Assembly: GCA_034096865.1 (NCBI GenBank)
Contig: JAWQFJ010016250.1
Location: 43,501 to 107,500 of the forward strand
Direction: 5' to 3'
DNA length: 64,000 nt
DNA from: Theodoxus fluviatilis
Lineage: Eukaryota; Mollusca; Gastropoda; Cycloneritida; Neritidae
Under the pieces are notes generated by a model. That model did no database searches and was not told where the DNA came from. It was given only the letters and a program-made list of their open reading frames with translations. Numbering within the stretch: the stretch's first letter is position 1; the number at the start of each line of letters is the position of its first letter. Of the stretch, positions 47,012 through 60,180 are shown one piece after another. Both the position numbers and the translations under genes were made by a program.

Positions 47012-47724
47012 GGCTATATACACTAAGACCGCGCACTCGAGCGGTTTTCCTTTATTTGAAGCGAGGTCAGAATTTAGAGTTACGTCCCTTTGCGATAGAA
47101 TGCTGTTCCACGATGACCAATGTTGTAGCAAAGAGATTTCGGTCGGTTTCGAATACGGTTTTCAATGGGTAAGAGGTCTTAACTAATTCTTTTCTATTCG
47201 AACTTAATGCTGGATTTCTCACCGTCAACCTCACATCGTGCACACAATAAAAATCGTAACTTACTTCAATTGTCCAGCCGAGATTGCAGCGAGGTGACAA
47301 ATTAAGGCACACACGAGTCAGCGGAGAACGAATTATCGAATATGTTCAGTGTTGAAGCGTGGTTCCATGTGAGGAACATGAAATTGCTGGTGAAAAAGCA
47401 ACAGTCCAGTCTTTTTCTAGATCGCACATTTACAGTAAGTTTTTCCAGTCATTATGTTTTTATCGCACAAGTTTTTCTGCCTTGGGGCCAGAGTGCAGGG
47501 AAAGTTACAGGTGGCAAAGTTGGATTATTTTTCTGTTTCTTCTGAAGCATTTCAGTGAGAACGATGCAGTGCAGTCTTTTAATGTGTATATAGGATCTTT
47601 GGTGTCACCTAGGAATGCCGACTAGGCGGTTGGAATCAACGAAGCATAGACGCCACAACAACTATTATGGTGTTGCACTGGTGCACATATATTATTCCTT
47701 CATGACAAGCTATTCATTTGACTA
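47012..47724. other. Unassigned, possible first exon not called
   Basis: An ATG at 47342 opens a 31-codon + frame to a consensus donor (ACA|GTAAGT at about 47434). This may be chance. The phrase tataggatctttggtgt at 47587 recurs at 48605. Confidence 0.25.
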
Positions 47725-47844
47725 CAGGAGGAGGGGGAGGGGGGAGGAGGAGAAGGGGGAGGGGGAGGAGGAGGAGGAGGAGGAGGAGGAGGAGGAGGAG
47801 GAGGAGGAGGAGGAGGAGGAGGAGGAGGAGGAGGAGGAGGAGGA
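47725..47844. repeat. (GGA)n microsatellite
   Basis: GGGGGA-type units then about 25 GGA units. Same motif as the giant tract at 8.4-11.6 kb. Confidence 0.96.
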
Positions 47845-48427
47845 GTTTGCTGTGAGCATCACCCCACTGAGGTTATTATAGCTAGTGTTATTACTACAGT
47901 ATATGTTGACAGAAGAAATCACTACCTTATCATTTCGCGGACATCACTATTGCAGCTACTTACATCCCCGCTCCTTGAGGTTTGCCGCTTCATTTTTCTG
48001 GACTTGCAGTGCAGCCCGAAACACAAGAATCTAGACTCCGCTGTTCTCCATGGGGTGCTGGGCTTAACGTCGTCAAACCTGACTCGCCTTTTTCATGTCA
48101 CATCACACATATGGTGTTCCTAAGACGGGATCGTCGTCGTCTCTCTCCCATCGCATGCATCGCCACTCTTCCCTATCTCTCTACATCCCTAGTAGAATGC
48201 TGTCTGTATTATTGACTAATATCGGGTTCTGGCAGTCTTTCTTCCTCCGTCCATTGGAGTGGGCAGATAGGGTCATCAGTATCGGGGAAAAAATAAACAT
48301 ACTTGGCCCAGCGGTAGAGTTTAGCCACGACAGAGTGTGAGAAAGCAATGATGCTGAAAGACCTAAGTTAGGGTCAGGTCCAGACAGGAAGACAGTGATA
48401 AACAGATAAGGGAGGAATGAGGGAACG
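47845..48427. other. Unassigned, no gene seen
   Basis: No supportable feature. Confidence 0.4.
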
Positions 48428-48482
48428 AGAAGAGGAGGAGGAGGAGGAAGAGGAGGAGGAGGAGGAGGAGGAGGAGGAGGAG

Positions 48483-48552
<70 letters not shown>
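48428..48552. repeat. (GGA)n then (GA)n
   Basis: GGA units to 48486 grade into about 33 GA units, an example of one purine repeat passing into another. Confidence 0.96.
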
Positions 48553-48555
<3 letters not shown>

Positions 48556-49010
48556 ACTCTTAAAGAAACCTCGCTCAAAGTATCGGAGTGAGTCATCTTA
48601 GTGTATAGGATCTTTGGTGTGAGTATGTGGGCACGGAAGAACAAAAGCGAGCACTATTGAGAATCGTGCAGCGGTCAATGGCTACTCGATCGCCTTCGTC
48701 TAACGTACGACATGTTGGGCTGCCACTGATCATGGGAAATCCGCCCTCTCTGCTCACTGTTTACTGTTGATGTTCCAAAAATAACACCAAAAAAGCAAAT
48801 TTTGTGATCTCGTTTTCTAAATCTCAGACTTGGTAGTGTCGATTTATATGCACTGAAAGATTCTATGTAAACTGCTGAAGATTATAAGCTCTCTTTTTCG
48901 CGTTTTCTACGGTTATACGATTGAAAGACACATATAATAACTGATACGTTTTCGAAAGAGAAATGGCTGCTGAATTAGTAACAAAACTAATATCCTAAAA
49001 GTCGTGCAAA
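48553..49010. other. Unassigned, no gene seen
   Basis: No supportable feature. Confidence 0.4.
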
Positions 49011-49610
49011 ACTTCCGCCTGCTAATCAAAGCGGGAGACCTCATTGAACTCAGCTTGTTGAAATCGAAGTTGCCTTTACCATAGTGAGTGAATTGGCATG
49101 CCTATGCATAATCGACATCAGAATTAAAGTCACTTTTTCAGACAATCGAGAACATACACACTAGCATCTTTGCATGCACCGGAAAAAGGAAATTTAGCTG
49201 AATACAACGGATACCAAGCCAATGCCATCAAGATCGAAGAAATAGGTATTTCCCCGACCTCAAGCATATTAATTAGTATTCACGTGTGACGTGTGCGACA
49301 TGTTGAATCTGACCAATGGGAGGAAGTGTGGAGGTGCTCTCCCTAGCTTCATGTATAAAAATCGCGCCTCTCAAATCAAAGCAGGAAATCCCGTTGGGTG
49401 TCAAAGTCGCCTTGATTACTAAAGTGACCAGAATGGCGTGCTTGTGCGTGCGATCGATATTAGAATCAAAATAACGTTTGCAGACAATCAGTAATAGTTC
49501 CACTACCATATTTGCATGCATTGGAAAGAGGAATCTATGCTGAATGCAGCAATTATAAATATAGCCAATCAAAGCAGACATCCACGTTGATTGTAATGCG
49601 CGTGTGCACC
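49011..49610. repeat. Two diverged tandem copies, about 355-bp spacing
   Basis: 49015-49240 and 49370-49600 share the order aaatc-aagt-gcctt, gtgacc/gtga-aatggc, gacatcagaatta/gatattagaatca, cagacaatc, tttgcatgca, aaagaggaa and gctgaat. No reading frame is conserved. The second copy ends with a CCAAT-containing phrase (agccaatcaaagc). Confidence 0.6.
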
Positions 49611-51483
49611 AGCCCGGTCAAGTCAACCATGGCATTCGAAAACTGCCGCACCATCATTATTCAACTGCAGTATCAGAATCTTTTTGCACAGATTCGGGAG
49701 TTTTCTTAATGACATGCTTGATGTAGAAAAATGATGCCCAACAAGTAGCTCCTGCAGACTGTTCACAACTGCCCATTTACACAAAATAAGACGACCACCA
49801 AGTATACAAGGACAGATTCTGATGATTTGCATGTGTTCTTCCAGCTCCTGGATACCACCTGTTTTCAGAGGCTGTCTTGCGATGACTGTCCTCATCTTAG
49901 TTCTAGGTAAACCAGATAGGAAGACAGAATACAGTTTTGCAGGACGTTTGAAAATATTGTGGCAATCGGTTCATTAGTTTCCAAATTATGCCCAGATGTC
50001 CATGCCATAACATTGGTAAGCTACATAATATGTGAACTTTTTCCAACCAGAGAAGAGGCATTCCTGGCCTCGTTTTAGGCACAGCAACAATTATTTACAT
50101 AAAGCACACATTATTCTGTCTTGCGCCAAAATTTGATGTCAATTGGATGGTTGGTTCTGGAGTTAAGGCCACTTGAATATGCTTCAAAAGTCGAAAATCG
50201 ACAGGTTTGTAACAAGTTGACAAATCACGCTTTTTCCTATTTTTGTTGGCTTGAAATGCAACAGTGTGTTAATTCTGGAGTCAGAAAAAAAGAGTTCATA
50301 TCTACATGTGCAGGAGACCGAAAACAATTGGAATCTTACTGTGCATTTAATTGAGTTTGTGATGTGGCAACAACAATGGCTAATGGTACAGACGTTAAAA
50401 TAGTGACAAAAACTTGAAAAAACAAAAACTAAAATCGATGTAATTTCTGAAATTTTATAGATAGAGCCTTCAAATTTAATTTGTTTTTCATGCTTTTGTA
50501 CTGTCTACACATTAAAGTGAACTTTATTTCATTATCTCATAACCTAAACTTTGGTTGCCGGTATCTATTCTTAATAAAATAAATCCTCAACGTGTTTGGA
50601 TTTTGCATTTAGAAAATCACGGAAATGGTGAAAGCACACATTTTTATACTTGCCATAGAGTGAGTGCTTTTATTGCTGCAAGACTGTGCACCTGCAAACT
50701 TAAACTTGCATTTCTGGTATGTATATTACGTGAATATTATGAAATAATTTACAAAGTTTTGGATATCTCTACTTTTTTTTGTTTCATGCTAAATGCTGTT
50801 TCTGAAAGCACTCTGTAGCCTAAACCTTGTGCTGGTTTCCATGCTAGACAAACAAATCCTTACCAAGCATCTGCTGTTCAGTGATATGACAATTAAGAGC
50901 CACGTATGGCAGCTTTGGAACCATGGTTCTTAGCAGATTGTTGACAAGAAAAATATCGACCCATTAACTGATTAAGCAGTCAACGTGTTGAAACAATTCA
51001 TGTAAACATGTTGTGCATGAAACCGTTGTTGTAAGGGGCAATTGCTGAAGCCGAATACAACGACCTCATTGATAGCAGATAACTGTCGTAGAACTAGAGA
51101 AATCAAAATGATCATTAAACATTAGGCGTCATATCCAAGTTTTATATAATTTGTTAACTAGTAAATGTTATCACTTGGCAAGTACGATAAACACACCCCT
51201 GTCAGTCCCTAATCATCAGTGCACGACTAAAATGAATCTGGTCTTTCTTATCAATATGTACACCAGGTGTGAATTGCATACCTGAGTCTTAAGCACAACT
51301 TGCAGCAAGCAACAAATGCATCAGAAACAATACGGCAATCATAGATGCATCACACTCATCAAATGCCTCATGTAGGGATATTCCAAAGAATGCATCCCCC
51401 ACATGCATTCATCTCCCACACAGGTGGGAGAATGGACGCAATACTAATACTTCCATAAAAGACAAGAAGGGCAAAGCCCATAC
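49611..51483. other. Unassigned AT-rich DNA
   Basis: About 1.9 kb without a supportable gene, RNA or repeat. Frames up to 90 codons lack recognisable domains. Confidence 0.4.
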
Positions 51484-52320
51484 GACTCACATGCTTGACC
51501 TTGACCTTTATATGACATTGACCTTCAGGTGACCTTCAAGGTCAAGGTCAAACAACTAAACCTACCAATGACATCATACACGAAGAATGCTTTACACATT
51601 TTCCCTACCAAAATACATGTGACCTTGACCCAAGGTCAAGGTCATCCAAGGTCATGCAACACAAATCTGTTAATTCAAGACATAGGAAGCACAATGGTGC
51701 TTATTGGCACTTTCTACCATGAGATATAGTCACTTTTAGCGGTTCACTACCCCATTTTGGTCACATTTCATAAGGGTCAAAGTGACCTTGACCTTGATGA
51801 TATGTGACCAAATGTGTCTCATGATGAAAGTATAACATGTGCCCCACATAATTATTAAGTTTGAAACAGTTATCTTCCATAGTTCAGGGTCAAGGTCACT
51901 TCAAAATATGTATACAATCCAACTTTGAAGAGCTACTGTGACCTTGACCTTGAAGCAAGGTCAACCAAACTGGTATCAAAAGATAGGGCTTGCTTTGACC
52001 TATATATCACTTGTAGCTAAGGTCGCCATTCTCAATAACCTGGGAGAAAATTGGGAAAATGTGAAAAATGACTGTTTTTGAGACCACATTTATGGCTCCT
52101 GTGACCTTGACCTTGAAGCAAGGTCAAGTCACTATGTATATTTTGTGAGGCCTTGTCATCATACACCATCATGCCACATTTGGTGTTGATAGACTTAATA
52201 GTCTCCGAGAAAAATCCAACGTTTAAGTTTTTTACGGACGCCCGCCCGCCCGGACGGACGGACGGACGGACGGACGACACGGCTCAGTACATAGACTCAC
52301 TTTTGCTTCGCATGTGAGTC
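51484..52320. mobile_element. AGGTCA-rich dispersed element
   Basis: An 837-bp element with short inverted ends GACTCACATGC (51484-51494) and GCATGTGAGTC (52310-52320). By eye it holds about 20 exact AGGTCA/TGACCT half-sites, many fused as TGACCTTGACCT (direct repeat, no spacer) or TCAAGGTCAAGGTCA. The right end has cccgcccgcccg, (GGAC)n and an inner copy of actcacttttgcttcgc. No ORF. I recognise this sequence style from mollusc genomes, from memory. AGGTCA is the half-site of nuclear receptors such as NR5A, ERR and NR6A. Confidence 0.8.
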
Positions 52321-52487
52321 AAAAATGATCCTCCTTGCTGCAACAAGAAGCACTGGATCCATGTTCGATCTTTTTCCTCTGCACAGCAGACTCTCTAGAG
52401 ATACTTCTATACAGAGCCCACAGCAATGGAGGATTCTGTTTAAGTTAATGCGGACCAACCGAAAGCCTAATTTCAATCCACCATGCA

Positions 52488-53594
52488 GGGGCGCGTTGCA
52501 AACGGCGAGATTTGCCAAGATATGCCCAGAAAAGCAAGAAAACCAAGCATTCTCAACGCTCTCGCTCCGAGGAAAACGAGGTCTAGGCGAGACTTCGCAA
52601 GCAGCTCTGAGAGGTGCTCCGCCTAGCGAGAATAACGAGAAAAAATGGCGGCGGTGCGACACACAAAGCTTGGCTTTGTGTTTCTAGATGATACATTTTT
52701 TAATGTAACCGTCCCAACTGCCAGTTGGCAGCAGTTGCAGACCGGTGAGTGCTTGTTATGTCTTTAAAACTGGTGTTTAGATCACAGATCGGGCCGAGTC
52801 AGTCAAAAATGTCTGCCAAATCTGAAAGTGGAGGAGTCCACTCATTTCATGAGTCGATGCACGTGTCGTGGTGTTGGACCGAGACTAGCCAAAATCTTGC
52901 TGGGCTAGGTAGCGCCGCAACGTTGCGGCGCTACCTAGCCCAGCAAGATTTGGCTAGTCTCGGTCCAAGGCAAGAACTAGGCCAAAAGCAACGACCCACG
53001 AGATCTCGTAGTCGGAAGTGGAGAGAGCAAGATGGCGGCCAGAATGCGAGAAACCTTGAAAAAGATTATTCTAAGAGTAAGAAACAACAACAATTGAACA
53101 AAACATTACTACAATGATTGTGGAAAAAAATCTACAACGGTTTAGATCTATTACTCGGTAAATTTACTGGGAAAACATAGCTGAAGTAGGGTGTTTAGGT
53201 AGGTTACCTACCCAAATGGTACAACAACACACACGACGACACGTGCATCGACTCATGAAATGAGTGGACTCCTCCACTTTCAGATTTGGCAGGCATTTTT
53301 GACTGACTCGGCCCGATCTGTGATCTAAACACCAGTTTTAAAGACATAACAAGCACTCACCGGTCTGCAACTGCTGCCAACTGGCAGTTGGGACGGTTAC
53401 ATTAAAAAAATGTATCATCTAGAAACACCGCCGCCATTTTTTCTCGTTATTCTCGCTAGGCGGAGCACCTCTCAGAGCTGCTTGCGAAGTCTCGCCTAGG
53501 CCTCGTTTTCCTCGGAGCGAGAGCGTTGAGAATGCTTGGTTTTCTCGCTTTTCTTGGCAAATCTTGGCAAATCTCGCCGGTTGCAACGCGCCCC
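52488..53594. mobile_element. Foldback element with nested palindrome
   Basis: Outer arms 52488-52875 and 53225-53594 are reverse complements. Ends read GGGGCGCGTTGCAA; the left has an extra 30 bp near 52660. A second palindrome, perfect over about 42 bp per arm, lies at 52880-52969 around gcaacgttgc. The unique centre is 52970-53224. AAAATGGCGGCGG occurs in the left arm (about 52643) and mirrored in the right (about 53428), with AAGATGGCGGCC at about 53029; these are YY1-type promoter motifs. No transposase and no clear TSD. Confidence 0.85.
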
Positions 53595-53774
53595 AGGACA
53601 CAACAGTTAAGTGTCTCATTGATTCACATACGAAAATGGAATGGCGAACACTGCAGGCAGTTCAAAATTAGACGAATAAAGCACGAACGAAAAGCTCCCT
53701 AGTTTTCAAATGCTTCATATTCAGTGGCCAAACATGTACACCACTTAAGACACATATCAACGCAAACGTACACA

Positions 53775-53856
53775 GGCACACACACATGCACACACACACA
53801 CACACGCACGCACGCATGCACGCACAGGAACACACACGTGCACACACAAACACATT
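53775..53856. repeat. (CA)n imperfect repeat
   Basis: CA runs with CGCA and TGCA interruptions. Confidence 0.93.
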
Positions 53857-54888
53857 TGCCATGTTCGACTACACAATGTAACGAAGCAAGATTGGATGCA
53901 TCTTCATATCAAAAGCACACGAAGGAAGCATTTGCTCAACCTATCGTACATGTTCAAAACAACTTTAGGATCCGCTATATGTTGGGGCTTCTATTCCACA
54001 CAATACAGCAGCAAACAACTCTTCGAAATTCTGGATTATATTGCATGCAAGATGTTTCATTAACGACCATATATCACATCTGCGATAGTCAAAGGATGGT
54101 AGCAGCAAAGGATGATTATGCCATTTTGATTGCAGCGGGAGCTATGATCGAGAACCTTTGAACTTGAGTTAATCGCGTTAGTGTACGTTCCCGCTTCTAC
54201 AGTGCAAGTGCCGTGACAAATACAGAAACAATGTGCGTGGCTTTCCGGTTCACTCAACCGTGAAAACACAGTCAGTCAAACTTACATGCCACCGTTCAAC
54301 ACTGAAACAAAGACAGCGCTTCACGAAACTTGAACTTGAACTTGAAAATTTCTATGAGGTAGGCTGTGTAGCCTTTTCATAGTTCCTAGTGCTAGACTTG
54401 CATGCGTGGCGGCTATTATGCAGTCTAGGTGCAGCAGGTTGGTTTCTCTAAAATTCCACCGTCTTGTTATTGCTGAAACTGAGATGGCGAAAGGACAACA
54501 TCGCTTTTGCCATTATTTGCTCATATTCTACCGCACAACACGAGGGCATAAAGCCATAGAGGTTAGACCGTGGAGTGAAAGGGGGGAAGGGGGTGGTGGG
54601 GTGGGGGGTGGGGGTGGGGTGGGGGGATTGGATCCTGAAATGTGCGCCTGCCCGAAATAGTCCAAATATCCCCGTTTGACCAGAGAATCATGACCGTGTG
54701 CCTGAGAGGTTAAGAGGTTGCTTGAGGAACATAGGGTTTATGGGTCTTGATACTTCACGTGTTACTGATATTTTTCTTCGGGTTTAGATTCTGAAATGTT
54801 CACCTGCCCGATATAGTCCGAATTTCCCCATCTGACCAGAGAAGAATCATGTGTTGCTGATATTTTTCATCTTGCACTTTAACATATG
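53857..54888. other. Unassigned, one strong G-rich run
   Basis: No gene. 54579-54628 consists of many GGGG runs separated by T or A, a strong quadruplex candidate on the + strand. The phrases atatttttc, cctgcccga-atagtcc and tctgaccagagaa recur between 54650 and 54870, a small internal duplication. Confidence 0.45.
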
Positions 54889-54900
54889 TATATGCTTATA

Positions 54901-55338
54901 TGCTTAACTCACATCTGAACTACAGTCTACAGAGGCGGATACAAGCCCTGGAGATGAGATGCTACCGCAAGATTCTGAACATCTCATATAAATATGTCAC
55001 GGATGAGGAAGTCAGCAACAGGATCAGGAGAGCACGAAGACCTGCTCTCAATCGTGAAAAGCAGAAAGCTGAAGTGGTACGGTCACGTGTCAAGAGGCAG
55101 TGGGCTGGCCAAGACCATCCTGCAAGGTACTGTACCAGGTGGGAGAAGGAGAGGCAGGCAGAGAAAGAGGTGGGAAGACAACATCAAAGAGTGGACAGGC
55201 TTGACCTTTGCTGACTCACAGCGAGCCACAGAGGATAGAGATCGATGGAGGAAGATTGTCCGAAAGTCATCAGGGGTGCCTCAACAACCCATCTCAGGGT
55301 TAAGAGACTGAACTGAACTGAACTGAACTGAACGGATA
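54901..55338 (+). mobile_element. RTE-type LINE copy 3 with 12-bp TSD
   Basis: The + strand opens in RRIQALEMRCYRKILNISYK, NEE/DEEVSNRIRRA. After a frameshift near 55035 it runs EDLLSIVKSRKLKWYGHVSR and on to PISGLRD and a stop at 55311, then (TGAAC)n. The direct repeat TATATGCTTATA flanks it (54889-54900 and 55339-55350). This is a complete target-primed insertion, 5'-truncated. Confidence 0.93.
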
Positions 55339-55350
55339 TATATGCTTATA

Positions 55351-55815
55351 CAATGCTTCTCAGATACATTTCTTTTAAGTTTATCACACGACGAAAATAT
55401 TTGTCGTCTCATTGATTTCACTTTCGTTATTTTAAACATTCGTCACTAAAGCTAATTAGCTTGGTTTGTTTACCACATCCATCTCAGACTGAATAATTAT
55501 GTAATTTGTCTGGTCTTTCTATCCAATGCAAAACCTCGCACATTTATCGAACTTATGAATTCATTTCATGGAATGCACAACCCTAAAGTCAGGGTGTTGC
55601 AACTCAGAATAAAGTATCACATTGGACTGCAAACACAAACAGGTTGTGATACACAGATATCGTCCATTCAATGATTCATATATGCCCCTCGATGTCATAG
55701 TCTAAACCCAACCATGCCATCCAACTCAGCCATAGCATTGCCATTCTCTTCACAAATTCAGCTAGTATTTACTTACTGCAAAGGTACGCTGATCATGATG
55801 ACTGTTGTTCCTGGG
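55351..55815. other. Unassigned, no gene seen
   Basis: No supportable feature. Confidence 0.4.
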
Positions 55816-56070
55816 CGTACGCCAATGTTAGGTCACTTCATATGGCAGCCCACGCCGCCTGCAGGGTTAAATACGAAGGATGTGGGGGCGTGGCTACCTT
55901 CAGCCGCCAATCACAAGCTATGCATGGCTTATGCATATGTATAGCTTCGGATTGCATTCAGGAAGAAAGTTACAGCAAAGACGCGCGAAATTGGATTCAT
56001 TTTACGAGTGGGAGGGGTGGACGAGGGCGAAGCTGTTTCGGCCACATTTATGTTTTAGCAATTGAAACGA
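55816..56070. promoter_or_regulatory. Promoter-like segment (GC box, CCAAT, octamer-like)
   Basis: Contains GGGGGCGTGGC (about 55883-55893), GCCGCCAATC (about 55903-55912), tatgcatatg (about 55930) and gggaggggtgg (about 56010). The cluster resembles a TATA-less promoter, but no start site or downstream gene on either strand can be tied to it. Confidence 0.25.
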
Positions 56071-56124
56071 CATGATCGAGCTTCATCCGAGATTAAATGA
56101 AACGGGCAGATGGCCTACACGTAC

Positions 56125-57500
<1,376 letters not shown>

Positions 57501-57543
<43 letters not shown>
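57501..57543. repeat. (TC)n microsatellite
   Basis: About 21 TC units between two LINE tails. Confidence 0.96.
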
Positions 57544-57547
<4 letters not shown>

Positions 57548-57683
57548 ACTGTTGTACATAGATTAGCTACTGTGTATTTTTCTTATCTATCCATGTTTTC
57601 ATTTCTTAATGAGCAAGGACAATTTGTAAGATAGGCAGAAATGCCTAAAATTTCATCCTTGATAAATAAAGAATCAATCAATT

Positions 57684-57688
<5 letters not shown>
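57544..57688 (+). mobile_element. LINE 3' end, 'AATC-tail' family copy 3
   Basis: Matches 3196-3430 and 11727-11935. It ends cttgataaataaagaatcaatcaattaaaaa then (TC)n. Both flanks are (TC)n. Confidence 0.88.
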
Positions 57689-57758
<70 letters not shown>

Positions 57759-57766
57759 CCTCTCTA
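57689..57766. repeat. (TC)n microsatellite
   Basis: About 38 TC units with CCCTCCC near the end. Confidence 0.96.
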
Positions 57767-58189
57767 GCATCCTTAGATTTTAGGTAAGGTTAGCATGTCA
57801 AGTGGAGGTAGCAAGCTGTGATTCTCCCATCCCCATCCACCCCATTCTCGCCAGCGGTCCTAGTGCTCCAGGATTAAAGTAGGGTCTTAGAAGTGAATTG
57901 AAGAACGGTGACTGCTTGAACTTTTTCGTTTTTTGCCACCTGGCTAGCAAGACTTACTGCACATGGGGCTGAATTAACGGACAATACATAGATCATGCAG
58001 AAAGCAACAAAGAAATATTAATTTACAAAATCCGACACTTATGCATATGGACGCACAGTTTGACCTCAAATTTCAACATACCATCCTTCGTGTTAGTCTC
58101 ACACAACAATCTCGTCAGCTAACAACTAATTGGTGAGTGTTCTACATCCCTGTCAGTTCGTCAGTGTACACTACGTACAGATTAGACGG
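57767..58189. other. Unassigned, no gene seen
   Basis: No supportable feature. Confidence 0.4.
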
Positions 58190-58446
58190 AAAAATTTCCG
58201 CAGCCAGGCGCCAAGTATGAGTCATAATGTAAATATGGGATGGGTGAATTATACTTTAATAATATAATTCGGGCAAAGTGTGCAGATGTCAGAAAAGTCG
58301 TTTTCTATTTTAAACATCCCTATCATAAGCGTAACTCCATTGCTGGATTCAAGTTGCAGAAGTAGGACAACGACGTACGGACACAGGATCTGCGCTTTTT
58401 ATATAATTATATAGTGGGCAGAGTGGCGCCTGGCTGCGGAATTCTT
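58190..58446. mobile_element. MITE with TTCCGCAGCCAGGCGCCA ends
   Basis: Perfect 18-bp terminal inverted repeats at 58196-58213 and 58424-58441, with weaker extension outward. About 245 bp in all and no ORF. A second copy of about 210 bp lies at 37390-37620. The TSD is not clear. Confidence 0.8.
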
Positions 58447-59824
58447 ACCCTAAGGAAAGGAATACTGACAACGAACAGGTAACACGATCTGTTGCGTTAG
58501 AATAGTCACTCTGCAGCAGATTTTGCAGAGCACTCAGCATCGTCCCTTGCAATGAATCTAAGTTGACACGCAGATCATCATGCCCTCATCCAAAGACACC
58601 ATCTTTGCCTACTCGAAAACGCCTCTTAGGAAAAGACTTAGTTTCAGCAGTCAGGGAGAACAAATTGGGGAGCAGGCAGTCCACAACATCATTGACGACA
58701 ACCTTTTTCGTACTTTGTAATTTACCAAGGAACCATAAATGTTTCCCCTCGTGGAAAGCGCAACTAAGGAGGGCTACTCCTCGCTATACCTTTTGGAATC
58801 AAAGCACGTGCAGTAGTGTTCTGAAAGACTAGAGATTTAAGAAAGCCTTTTTAGTGAATTGACAATCAGTGTCAGACACGGGTGAAGTTTATGCATTCAA
58901 ACGAAGGCTGCATCCACTCTGTTGGACCAAAATGAGGAGATAAACTTAGTGGGTTTTTTTAAGAAGCTGGATGGGAAAAGCTCACTTACCCAGCATGAAA
59001 GCCAAGACCTAGATGGCAAGAGATGCAAGGCATTAACCACCATTATCAGTTTATCATGAACACAAGTCATGCAGATGTAGTTTGAACTCATGAATTATCA
59101 TGAACACGTCCTGATTTCATCTGCTTGACCTGCACACCTTTTTCATGCACCATTGATGAGTGCCAGTCTTGCTCTTGTATCATTGTGGCTGAGGTGGAAA
59201 AAGTACATAGTCTGAGCACTTTGAATTTTGAACGGAGTGGATAGAGGTGGGATTTCGAGGTAGAGTGGGGATATGTTTGGAATTGTGGAGTTAAATAAAA
59301 CACATATATAACAAAGTATTTACGCCAAATTTTACCAAACGTCTTGTACTTTTTCTCTCTGTGGACATTTTTTCCTGTGAACATTTTTTTCCACTGAACA
59401 TTTTAGATGTCGAGAGTGCCGGGACCCCTCAGACGTTCATTTCTAAAAGCATTAAAAAAATATTTTGAAATGTTGTCAAGCAATGGACTGAGTTGCTAAA
59501 AATGATCTTGTCAGTCCAGTTTTTATCACCTATACATGTCCATTGTCATTAAAAGTTTCCCTCTCGTCCCCTCTTTCCTAGTTACTCCTTCTAGCTACAA
59601 GTTAAAGCTGGAAACATATTGAAAATAATCGAATTACTTTTACTTTCCTTCCATAATTTCCTGTTAACATTCGAACATATAAATGGACAGCTAATGAGGC
59701 TTGTCTACTCACTCAGATTTAGTTCTCTGCATCTCAAAGCATAGAATACGTTCGCGACAACTGATTTTGTAATTTTATCATCTGTTCTCTGTATATATGA
59801 GAGAGAGATATCATCTGTTCTCTG

Positions 59825-59838
<14 letters not shown>
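58447..59838. other. Unassigned, no gene seen
   Basis: Frames at 58563-58832 (+) and 59384-59088 (-) have no recognisable domains. A short duplication, tcatctgttctctgtatata, lies near 59779 and 59811. Confidence 0.4.
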
Positions 59839-59863
<25 letters not shown>

Positions 59864-59930
59864 ATGAGAGAGAGTGAATGAGAGAGAGAGAGAGAGAGCG
59901 AGAGAGAGATAGCGAAAGAGAGAGAGAGAG

Positions 59931-59988
<58 letters not shown>

Positions 59989-60013
59989 AGAGAGAATGAG
60001 AGAGAGAGAGAGA
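59839..60013. repeat. (GA)n microsatellite
   Basis: GA units with AATGAG, GCGA and TAGCGA interruptions. Confidence 0.96.
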
Positions 60014-60114
60014 AGAGTGAACGAATTTTATTTTATTTATTTTACAAGGGTAGTGAATTAGGCAGTAGTGCCTTTCTTACATTCAGCCCTTGAGGCAAAA
60101 TATTAAAATGTGGC

Positions 60115-60115
<1 letters not shown>
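60014..60115 (-). mobile_element. LINE 3' end, family F copy 3
   Basis: Minus-strand copy of the tail at 57407-57500, with an inserted tattttattt before the tail. Both flanks are (TC)n on the sense strand. Confidence 0.87.

Positions 60116-60180
<65 letters not shown>

Noticed and set aside
47342..47434. Possible first exon with a GTAAGT donor
   Set aside because: 31 codons with no domain and no partner exon found; chance is likely.
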